Shown here: positions 36,405-45,648 of the stretch, in pieces
Position numbering within the stretch: position 1 is the first letter of the stretch
Layout of the letters: every line of letters starts with the position of its first letter
Assembly: GCA_948567375.1 (NCBI GenBank)
Contig: OX419756.1
Location: 38,356,552 to 38,420,551, forward strand
Source: Lunularia cruciata
Lineage: Eukaryota; Streptophyta; Marchantiopsida; Lunulariales; Lunulariaceae
Length of the DNA stretch: 64,000 bases
Reading direction: 5' to 3'
Program-made: the position numbers and the translations under genes
The notes under the pieces: generated by a model
The model's database searches: none
What the model saw: the letters and a program-made list of their open reading frames with translations, nothing else
What the model was told of the DNA's origin: nothing

Positions 36405-37068
36405 TGTTGTGCGTATATACATTGCTACAAAACATACATCGCTGTCAACATCATACACTATAGAAGCACAACTCACACATAAGTCATACATAGACTCTAA
36501 AGTGCCACAATAATCAGATTGCTTACCACTCTCAACTCAACACAACTCAGATCAGTACTTGATCTGTCACTCTATAAACTGCCAACAACTGGGCCTTGAT
36601 TATAGTCAAGCCACACCCACTCAAGCATAGAGAATCTAGGTGACACTCGTCGGCCTCTGTCCACCATAGCCAGGAACTCGAAGGCTCAACATCAAAGAAG
36701 TGAGCTCTCTGGAGCTCACTTTGAAACTATACCCCCTGGACTCGAGCTAGCTCTGAAACCCTAACGGTCCCACTGATGGCACACTCGATGGTGCAAACGG
36801 TGCAAAGTGACGGTGGGCCCCACCATGAAGTCAATACCCCAAACACAAAATCTAACCGTCGGAAAGTAGTTGCTGAGAAACTACTAAAATAACTCTAACT
36901 ACTATCATTGGAACTCTAGTGTCTGAGCATCTAGATGCGGCACTACAAATGGCATGACAGCTGTCGTGCGTATATACATTGCTACACAACATACATCGTT
37001 GTCAACATCATACACTATAGAAGCACAACTCACACATAAGTCATACATAGACTCTAAAGTGCCACAAT
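36405..37068 (-). repeat. Gypsy-1 3' LTR, with an A-B-A' arrangement
   Basis: Block B (36511-36962) matches the 5' LTR at 45649-46100. It is flanked on both sides by about 100-bp near-identical blocks, A (36409-36510) and A' (36966-37066), each running GTGCGTATATACATTGC to AAAGTGCCACAA. A' lies next to the polypurine tract and precedes B in element sense, as in the relic at 1331-1700, so A' is normal LTR sequence. A on the outer side is extra, and the 5' LTR lacks both. Confidence 0.75.
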
Positions 37069-37267
37069 TGCCCCCCTAGCTGGCGGTTAGGCCCCTCTAA
37101 CTCCAGATAGCCATCTACTCTAACTATATGGTATACCCTCTAATGGGCAAAGATCAGGAGGTCAGGTGCTATGGAGCCCCATCGTTAGTTGCCTATCTGC
37201 AATCTATACCATATAAAGAATGAACTAGCTATAGGTCAAGTACATCTAGGACATAACCACTGTCCCT

Positions 37268-37392
37268 GAGGAACCACCGTGAGGAGAGGAGTCATACATG
37301 CCATATGTTATCCTCTCAAACAGCTATCACACACTAACATAGTAGCAACTCCACCAGAAGAGCCACATAACATACACCTCAAGCCTGCACGT
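37268..37392 (-). pseudogene. PHD finger at the end of gypsy-1 pol
   Basis: After the integrase C-terminal region (VLPSGVLVLEGCDG, then WKDHVRNCAPCHLPNID) the same frame reads CMLCGSSGGVATMLV, CDSCLRG, a stop, HMAC, then QWLCPRC. This is the complete Cys4-His-Cys3 order with canonical spacing (C-x2-C-x11-C-x2-C-x4-H-x2-C-x14-C-x2-C), including the conserved Trp two residues before the last Cys pair. PHD fingers bind histone H3 tails. One codon (TAA at the position that reads Trp in the relic at 1-1700) interrupts it. Confidence 0.85.
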
Positions 37393-38414
37393 ACAAGTGC
37401 CAAGCTTGGGTCCATAGTACCATCAATGTTTGGAAGGTGGCATGGCGCACAATTGCGCACATGATCCTTCCAAACAACACCATCACATCCTTCTAACACA
37501 AGGACTCCAGATGGCAAAACCTCGTGCACTCTCAAGATAGTGTGGCTTGTAGAAACATCAAGTGTCGTCGGTGTTGTCTGCTGTAGATATACATAGTTGC
37601 ATGGATGAAATCAACGGATCGAGGGTCTATAACCTCCTCCTCAAATGGTAGCATAGCATAAAGTATCTCTATATTGAGCAATCGCTAAGTTCTCAAAGGC
37701 CATTGGCATCACTCTCCGAAAGATCTCTGCACGTTGAGAACATGCGCTCATCCATACATCGGGGTCATCTAAGTCCAAAACTACAATAGCATCTTGACGA
37801 ATGGCTGCAGGTAAATCTAGTTCTCGTCCATATAGTAGAAAGTATGGAGAGAAGGATGCTAAGGAGGCTTGCCGGCTGAACCGGTAGCCCATGGCTAACC
37901 AAGGTAAGTGGGGATCCCAATCTCCCAAGTGGCCTCTCTGCAAACCATAATTTTGCAATCCTCTCTTCACCGTCTGAACCACTCTCTCTGCTAAGCCATC
38001 TGCCTCAGGGTGATCTTGGGAGGTAGTACGGTGATCAATTAGAGCCTTGTCACATAAGACCTGAAACTCCCCCAAGAACTTTGTACCCTGATCAGTCAAA
38101 ACCTCAGTTGGTGCACCAAAATGACTAAGAACTCGATCCAGGAACAAGTAAGTTGTCCCTTCACTAGACTTGTCAGGAAGTGCCACCAACTCAATCCACT
38201 TGGAGAAGTGCTCCACCATCACCAAAACATACCGATGATGTCTCATAGTCAGCGGTAAAGGTCCAGCAAAGTCCAAACTCCAACGGTAACCCAATCCCAT
38301 GATAGGTAATGGGTGTAATTGTGGTGTAGGAGCATTGAATGATGCTCTAACTCGGTCACAAACCACACATCTGGCAACAAACTGCTGTACCTTGGTCTGC
38401 ATACCACGCCACAA
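37393..38414 (-). CDS. Gypsy-1 integrase, open over 257 codons
   Basis: 37641-38414 is the best-preserved part of the element. It has the second zinc cysteine pair (CVVCDRVR), the catalytic core with all three acidic residues (WSLDFAGPLP, VLTDQGTKFLG, and DGLAERVVQT with Glu), and a YRFSRQASLASFSPYFLLYG region typical of gypsy integrases. The region to 37393 encodes the C-terminal YVYLQQTTPTTLDV and HTILRVHEVLPSGVL phrases after a frame change. The zinc HxxxH part lies upstream in decayed sequence. The DDE triad is intact, but the integrase cannot be made from a functional polyprotein in this copy. Confidence 0.92.
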
Positions 38415-38945
38415 ATAATGACTCTAGAGTAAGCTATATGTACGCTTTACTCCAAAATGTCCTAGCTCCTCATGAGCATGACGGACCAATTGTGGTCTCT
38501 GAGATGGAAGTGGTAATACTCGCACTCTACCATCCTTCCATACACGCAAAAGGTGTCTACCCTCAAATCTGAACTGTCTGGCTCACTGAAGAACACGGTC
38601 TCCTAAACTGTGCCACCCACAACACCAGTGCAAAGATAGTCCATCACTAAGACATCATCATGAATATCTTGCTGAACTGTACCAATATCTTCACTCTCTG
38701 GATCTATGACCTCAATAACTCCTCTTGTATGCGTTCAAAAAGATACCACCAAAGCCTCTGCAAATATGCACAGAAAGGCCGATGCATGCCAACTTGGCAC
38801 CATCTCCTCATCTGTCTCACCATGCCAACGTGCTCCGGTCTGATCTTGCTGGCTGGGACATGGGTTTCTACTCAACCTATCTAGATCACGGTTCACCACT
38901 CCAAGTCTATGAACAACCGTGAAATCATACTCTTGTAAAATTAGA

Positions 38946-40132
38946 GCCTATTGTGCAAGCTTCCCTGAAAGCTTGTCGGACTCCATCAACCACTTCAGCG
39001 GCTGATGATCAATGATGAGAGTGAAGGGGTTACCAAATAGGTAACATTGGAAATGTGCTACTGCCCAAACTGCTGCCAAGCACTTTCCCTCATATGAACT
39101 ATACTTCGCTTCCATTGAATTGTTGGAGCGACTAGCATAGGCCACCACAACTCCTTCTCCTTATCATCATGTTGGGTGAGCACCACTCCAAGCCCCAACA
39201 TACTCCCATCAGTGTGAACCTGAAATGGTCGTCCCCTGATTGGTCTCCTCAAAATAGGAGCAAATGTCAACCTCTCCTTGAGCTCTACAAAAGCTCTCTC
39301 TTGCTCATCTCCCCAACACCACTCCTATGTAAGCTTGGTCAGCTTTGTCAAGGCCTTGGCAATGGCACTAAATCCTCTAACATAGTGGCAATAGAAGTTT
39401 GCCAACCCAAGGAATACTCACACTCTGCTCACATCCGTAGGCCAAGGAAGACGTGCAATAGCCTCCACCTTGGTCTGCTGAACACCAAGTCCTCCGGGGT
39501 AGATAGTGTGACCCAAATACTCAACCTGCTTGTGGAAGAACCTACACTTCCCAAGATGTAATTTGAGTCCATGAGATCTCAACCTCTCAAACACCTCCAA
39601 CAACTATCTCTGATGCTCCTCCACAATAGTGCTATAAACCAAAATGTCATCAATATAGCACCAAGCAAAATCCAATCCAGCTAGGATCCTATCCATGACC
39701 CTCTGGAACTCAGCAAGAGCATTCTTTAACCCAAATGATAAGAACCTCCACTGATATAACACATCCTTGCCTTGAGGATCAATAGCCCAAAATGTTGTCT
39801 TGGACTTATCCTCCTCCATGATCGGCAATTGATGATATCCCGCTCAAAGATCCAAAGTATTGAAGACCTTTGCATGCCCAATTGCATCAAAAATCTCCTC
39901 CGGTGTAGGCATGGCATACTGATCAGCCTTGGTCTGTCGGTTGATAGGACGGTAATCTCCATACATCCGCCTATCTGTATAGTTTCCATGCATATCCTTC
40001 TTGGCTGGCATTAGTGTCGCTGATGCATACTCTCTATGTGAAATCTCCACCAAACCAGCCTCAAAAAGGTCACTACTCCGGCTTTGAATCAATGTCCTCT
40101 CCATATCACTATATCAATAAGGACGTCAAAAA
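38946..40132 (-). pseudogene. Gypsy-1 reverse transcriptase and RNase H
   Basis: The frame shared with the methyltransferase continues into reverse transcriptase: RPY.YSDMERTLIQSR, FEAGLVEISHREYASA, MYGDYRPINRQTK, then FNTLDL followed by AGYHQLPIMEEDKSKT, QWRFLSFGLKNA, and the catalytic YIDDILVYS (about 39650). LGKCRFFHKQVEYLGHTI and the connection region follow. RNase H begins FQVHTDGSMLGLGVVLTQ and, after a frame change near 39140, continues with YSSYEGKCLAAVWAVAHFQC. Five TGA or TAG stops interrupt 40126-39418, most at positions where arginine or glutamine is usual. Confidence 0.93.
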
Positions 40133-40216
40133 ATTGATGTTTCGCTAGTCAGCTCAATCCGTATACCAGGTCCCTTCACATCACCCAAATTCTTCATATT
40201 GAAGGCAAAACAACTC

Positions 40217-40650
40217 ATGTGACTCCTCAAGAACCTCCAAACCCTCCGTCTTTCCTCTCCAGTAAGCTTGGGTCCAAGATCTGGCTCCCAAGTATCCTCT
40301 GTAACTATAGTAGGAGTGGAAGACGTACTGACTGACTGCTACATTGGGCCCTTGGGAGCGATAGTGTCATTCTCCCGACCACTAGAAGTCCCAACCTCCG
40401 TGCAAAAAAATCCCTCCACTCTGGTTGCAAGCTCCACACGTCCTCTAGCTGCATCCCATGTGGACCAAGGGTGTAATCCAAGTAGCCCACGCTCATCTGG
40501 ATGAACTCCAAGTAGACCACTCTCCCTAGTAGGTACTGGATGTATCCCAAGAATACCATGTCCACTCAGTCCATCACCCCCAGCATGTGCCTGAATCATC
40601 TTGATAGGCACAGGGCTCACAAGTGTCCAAGTGGTAATACCTATCAAGCG
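40217..40650 (-). pseudogene. Linker between methyltransferase and reverse transcriptase, with LGxHP repeats
   Basis: In the same frame as both neighbours, this segment includes HGILGIHPVPTRES, GLLGVHPDER and GLLGLHPWST: three consecutive L-G-x-H-P repeats at 10-12 residue spacing. No enzyme motif is visible. Repeats in such a linker may act as a spacer or contact surface. Confidence 0.6.
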
Positions 40651-41763
40651 CATCCTATGCTGCTCTGCCAAGCCAAGGCTCACAATCCAGGTCAAACAAT
40701 TTGGGTCCATAGCCTAACCTAACACTTGATGCCTGGATGCCTCTGACATTGCTAGAATAGCGGTAATACCGGTGCAAAAACCCATTGCCCGCTCTCTCTC
40801 ATCAACGTTGGGCTCCACCAACTGCTGTAATTGTGAGTCCCAAACAAGTCCAAGTCCTCCCTCTCAAAAAGCATGAGAGCTTGGGAAACTTATGAGTGTG
40901 AAAAATGCAGCTCTAGGCTGTCCAACTAGGTTCACCACTGCCATAGGTGACCTATCAGCCACTACCATTGTCTGAGACTGACGCCCAACATCCAAGATAT
41001 CATCAACAAGAATGTGGTCAAGTGGCTGAATCCCATCATAAGCGCGCTGTAGAACCTCTCTGGGTAAGAGGTTCGTCCACCAAAGACAAAGATGATGAGC
41101 CCGTGATCCCACTCTAGCTGCATCTAACAATACTGCAGGTCCTATCCAAGAATGGACCTGATGTGTACTCGCCACCACTCTAGTGCAAGAATCACCCATC
41201 AAAGGAATGTTCTCCAAAAGGTAAGCTGGAGAAACAGACTGATGAACCTAGAGATGTCGTAGTATCCATAACATCTCCCAAAACACACCAAAACAAGGAT
41301 CTTGAAGACCTAATCCTCTACCAACACGTGTATATCCCTGACATGGCCATCCAGAAATCACCAAGTGAATAGGCCCATATCTCTCTAGGTCATGCGCCTC
41401 CAGTAAGGAAATGTCTCTTGGTAGGGCCTTCTGGTAACCTCTAATTGCTGACATTAGTAATAACTCCGGATACCAATAGGCCAAGTGTGCCACATGATGT
41501 AGAGAGACTCGCCTAGCAGTCTCATCTCTCTCTACATACAAGTACCTCTGTACTTGTATACCCGCCTGTAACACCGTAGCTAGTCCGGTGTTGATCCCAC
41601 CAAACAACTCCAATAGGCATATCCCCTCTATTGGATATTGCGAAGCAATGAGTATGGTATCCAAAGGTGTCAAAGCAATCGCCTCTAGAGGCTCATCCTC
41701 ACACTCATCTCTTGATGATACGAAGGCTTCACTCCAAGCTTGCTACACCAACTGATCTACATG
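40651..41763 (-). pseudogene. Cytosine-C5 DNA methyltransferase domain in gypsy-1 pol
   Basis: C5 methyltransferases transfer a methyl group from S-adenosylmethionine to cytosine through a Cys nucleophile. The motifs appear in normal order. Motif I is LLELFGGINTGLATVLQAGI (F at 41602-41604). An acidic YVERDETARR follows, as in motif II. Motif IV is HLVISGWPCQGYTRVGRG (catalytic Cys codon 41341-41343). Motif VI is PAYLLENIPLMGD (Glu near 41213). Motif VIII is SRAHHLCLWWTN (41106 onward). Motif IX is NVDERERAMGFCTG. Motif X is AMDPNCLTW (40710 down). The order is not circularly permuted as in plant DRM enzymes, and there is no visible chromodomain as in CMT. The general look (GINTGL, SRAHxLxxWWTN) is closer to DNMT3-like enzymes than to MET1. 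Stops at 41743, 41248, 40864 and 40714 (TAG, TAG, TGA, TAG) inactivate it. Confidence 0.9.
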
Positions 41764-42122
41764 CTACTGCAATGACTCCCCGGAACTCCACAATGGAACA
41801 TCCAAGGTGGATGGGACAATCCCACTTGTACTCCAAAGCCAAGTGATCTCCTCTGGTACTAGAGTATCCTCTACATGGGCGTTCCACTCCAACAAGTCAC
41901 CAAGCCAAGTAACTACACCACTGAAAGCTAAAACTGATGCTGCCATGGTCCCGGACTGTGGTGAGCCAAGATTGCCATTATTGAAGCATACTGGTAGGCA
42001 ACATACCTATCCCTCACCAGACTGCCAACCAGGTCTATAAGAGGTTGTCTCCTCCCAATAGTCAATGCTGAAACCCATGGGGTATAACACTACTCCCCCA
42101 ACTAGCACATCATATGACTCAG

Positions 42123-42500
42123 CTATCATCACATAGCCTGTGCTCTCACCATCGAGCTATCAGTCGGATGACCAGGCTGAACCTAGACAACAAGCTTTCC
42201 ACGTGTGATGTACTATGTCAAACCACCACCTAGAGATGTCTGGATCTGAAATGGACACCTCTCCACATCGGTCTTCCGTAACTCCAGACCAACAACTGCA
42301 GCCTTCCCCAACATAAGGGGTTGCGCACCAAAGTCTAACAAGACTCTCTGTGGTGTATTGACCTTCCCTGAAGGTCCCACCAAACAGAAAATCCCCCTCT
42401 GGTTATACAATAGGACAACACCAGGTGTGAACCGTGCTCTCTCAAAAGCCGGTCTAGTTGGCAACTCCTCCAGTCTAGCAACGCCGTTGCTGCCTGCCAT
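42123..42500 (-). pseudogene. Gypsy-1 protease
   Basis: The active-site loop is RVLLDFGAQPLMLGKAA, with Phe (codon 42330-42332) where Ser or Thr is expected after the catalytic Asp. It continues ELRKTDVERCPFQIQTSLGG, then, after TAG codons at 42213 and 42183 and a one-base frame change near 42130, ends IAESYDVLVGGVVLYPMGF, the usual protease end (Y-D-V-L-x-G). The last frame is the one that continues into the methyltransferase. Confidence 0.85.
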
Positions 42501-44600
42501 AAACCATTGGTCGCTGAACGGATCCCATGCTCCTCAACCAAGTCAGATCCACTACCAACCACCTCTGCTCTAGTAGTAGGAACTGCACCATCCCTACTCT
42601 CACACAACATGGCAGCCAACCGGAATACTAGGGCTGGGTCAACTCCCAATGTAAACATATCACTGGCCGAAAACAAAGGATGCCGCATAATCAGCTGAGC
42701 CGCCCCCAACATCATGCTAGACTCAGTCTGTGTAGTAGCAGGTGGCTGACTAGCAGGTAGTCCATCATGTACTCCATCACCACCTACCACACTTGCACTA
42801 GGACGTCTAGGAACCATGGATGTTGTCTGCAATGCCTCAGATAGCATGAAAGACTGGGGAAGTCTGACCTGCCTCCCAACCTCTCCTCTCTGTGGGTCCT
42901 CTAGGCTGATGTATGATGCTCCTCTAGACTCTAGAGCACGTACTACACTCCTAGTCACTACTGCAGATGCATCCACTTGTGCTGCTCTGCACATGAAGTC
43001 CAAAGCATCTCTATCACCAGCATATGAGGTGGAAGCCTCAGCACCCAAATCTGATCTCCTCTGAGCAATAGCCATACTAGCCAATCTCTGCTCCAACTGC
43101 TCAATCCAAGTAGCCGTGTAGAAGTATCCATAGCTATGTCAGAAGTAAAGGCAGGTATTGCAACCCTACTAGGTGTAGATCCTCTACCACCACCTCTACC
43201 ACCTTGTCCTCCATGAACTGGAGCTCCTCTACTACCTGCCATAGCAGCCCTACCACTCCGTAACTCCGGGTGTAGGTCAAAACACCGGTCACTAGTGTGA
43301 CCAAATCTGTGGCAGTGCTCACACCGCCTCTGTGCTGGCTGTGATGCACAAGAGGTATCAGGTCCGCTGCCTTGAGTACACTCTCTTCTATGGTGAGGTC
43401 CACCACAAGTCCAACAAGCAACACCACCACTCACTGGCTGCTACTGACCCGGAAATGAGGGTAAGGGTCTAACTCTACTAGGCCCTCCACTCGCTCCATA
43501 GGATTTGGGGTGTCCATCCTGTCCTCAAAAACCAACTGGGCGTGGTACACTCTGCTACACTCTAAAAGAAGTCACAGCCGTAGATGAGGTCTCCTTACCA
43601 AATCCAGATGTCACCACTCTCTCCTCCACCATATTGAGCTCAATACGCTCAGCCAAACCAAAGACTACTGCCAAAGTGGGCGAAGTAGCCTGCAACAACA
43701 TAGCATCATGAACTCTACGTCGTAACTCCTTGTCCAATATCCCATACCAAAATTGGACTGCTTGGGCCTCAGTAACTCCCTGAGTGAAACTGATCAGTCG
43801 CCTCATGCGAGTGTATGCCTTGCGTAGGCTCTCTCCAGCCTTCCGCTGGAACTCCTACAAGCTCCTCAGCTTATCAGTCCACACTCCTTGGTAGTTCTAC
43901 CTCAAACACAAGAAGAACTCTACCATGGGGTTAAACCCCAATACCACACCACCTCCTGCAGCGGTACCTCCACTTGTAGTAGCACTATCTCCAACTAGTG
44001 CACCTCCACTAGCTCCACCAACACTACTTGAGCTAGAAATTGTAGGTATAGCCGATCTACTCCTGGCCACCGAACCTGAAGTGATAGAAACATAATTTGG
44101 AAACCAATACTGTCTCCATAACTCGATCTCCTCCAAATGAGCTCTCTTGAACTCATGGTAGTCATTGATTGGCGGACCCTCTAGATGCTGAAACAACCCC
44201 TTCCATGCCATGAAGAGTGTGAACAAAGTCGGGTTCCGCATCTACTGCAGATCACACCAACTATCAAACTCTTGAATGAAGTCATCCAACTCAATGGTAC
44301 CTACTGTACTAGAGTAATGCCTAGGGCCTTTGGAGGCCCCATAAATCTCATCCATGTCTCACAACAACGGTGCGGACACACCAAGTGCACTCTCAATTGA
44401 ATCAGCTCTTGTGTCAAACTCCAACTCAAAGTCAATCTCCTCCCTCACTAGGACCTGAGATACAGGTTGATACCGAGCACCACTCCAAGTAAACCCATAG
44501 CGTATTGCAAGGCTAACTCCTCTAGAATCTCCAAAGAACTCTGCTGTGACAAAGTAACCACAACAGCAAACCTGAACCACCAACTGCAACCGCAAGTCGC
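42501..44600 (-). pseudogene. Gypsy-1 gag with two CCHC zinc knuckles
   Basis: The frame 44595-42958 carries a gag core: FEPPINDYHEF-like capsid text (EGPPINDYHEFKRAHLEEIE), AVQFWYGILDKELRRRVHDA and ERIELNMVEE. Two zinc knuckles follow: CWTCGGPHHRREC (about 43378-43416) and a perfect C-x2-C-x4-H-x4-C in CEHCHRFGHTSDRC (43282-43323). A frame change near 43100 leads to a serine/alanine-rich stretch (43096-42335), which overlaps the start of the protease frame. In-frame stops separate the capsid blocks. Confidence 0.88.
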
Positions 44601-45648
44601 AACCGCAAGTGCCCCACCAAGTGCCAACACCACCTAAGCACCACCCACTAATGTAACTCTAACCAAGATAACTACACTAGGGGAAAGGGCAACCTGTAAC
44701 CTACCATCATAACATGCACTCTCACGGTCTGCAGGTCATCACTTCTTGCCTCATCGGAGAGAAACAAAGGTAGTTTGACTGGTCATCACTCCAGCCTCAC
44801 GACCGAGAGCACACCAGAGCACCAACGCTCAAAATTTAGGGCACCTCACACAAACGTGGTGCACAAACAGGAAGTAGAGAATGGAGGGGATCCAATCACA
44901 AGAAATCTAAACAAAAACCCTTCATCTCATAACACAACACGAGACTGACTCTGCCATCATTTGGCATTTGACATAAGAGAAGTTTGTATCTAAGTCCTAA
45001 GCTACTAGGATCACCAAGAATGGGATCAAAATGCCTCTCCTAGCCAAAGCTACATGTGTATAGATAACAGTGGCATAGTCACTAGGACAACAAGTGAGGG
45101 TGGACCAGTTGGCTAGGGCACTAGTCTAGGAACAAGAGATCTAGGGATCAAACCCTGTTGCGCACAATCTAGCAAGAAAGGCAAATTTTGTCAACCAATG
45201 ACCAAGATCTACTCTAAACTAGCTAGTCTCACGCTGGCTTGCTGGCCCTTCTGGCCTTTGTAGCCTCTCATAGCCCACAGCCTCAAAACGCCAAATGAGG
45301 CCTTTCTTGTTGCCACTTCAAACCTCCTCCAAAATTGGCAAAACTTCTCCAAATCTGCAAAAGTCCTCCAAACTAGCAAAACTCCTCCAAATCTGGCCAA
45401 AATCTGACGTAAATCCTAACCAAAATCTGACATAAATCCTAACCAAAATTTGACGTAAACCCTAAAGTTGGTTGTCCGCCAAATCCCCCGCTAACTTTCC
45501 ACTCGAGCCAAATTCAATCGATTGAGCTTCTGCATACTAGGGAAACATTGAACTTGAATCGAGCTACCAATGATCCATCGAGCTTGGAGATACCACCAAC
45601 ACTCAAAGTTCTTGCACCCAATTCCCCCTTGACTTCACTTCTTTGATG
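44601..45648 (-). mobile_element. Gypsy-1 leader between gag and the 5' LTR
   Basis: About 1 kb without coding signal in element sense. 44855-45513 is homologous to 4574-5208. It contains several CCAAA.TCTGACGTAAA/TAAA phrases in short succession (45380-45470 on the plus strand) and a tRNA-like segment at 45100-45158. No clear primer-binding site was found next to the LTR. Confidence 0.7.
45100..45158 (+). repeat. tRNA-like segment in the gypsy-1 leader (antisense)
   Basis: The plus strand carries CCAGTTGGCTAGGGCACTAG (A-box-like D arm), a CTAGGAA loop-like segment and, at tRNA spacing, GGGATCAAACCC (B-box-like). The same parts recur at 4817-4880. Acceptor-stem pairing is not visible, so a working tRNA is unlikely. 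Confidence 0.45.

Noticed and set aside
40651-41763. Calling the methyltransferase a DRM-type or CMT-type host gene
   Set aside because: DRM enzymes have permuted motifs and CMT has an embedded chromodomain; neither is seen, and the frame continues into reverse transcriptase, so it is not a captured stand-alone host gene.
45100-45158. A functional tRNA gene
   Set aside because: No acceptor-stem pairing and no canonical B box; only a tRNA-like relic can be supported.
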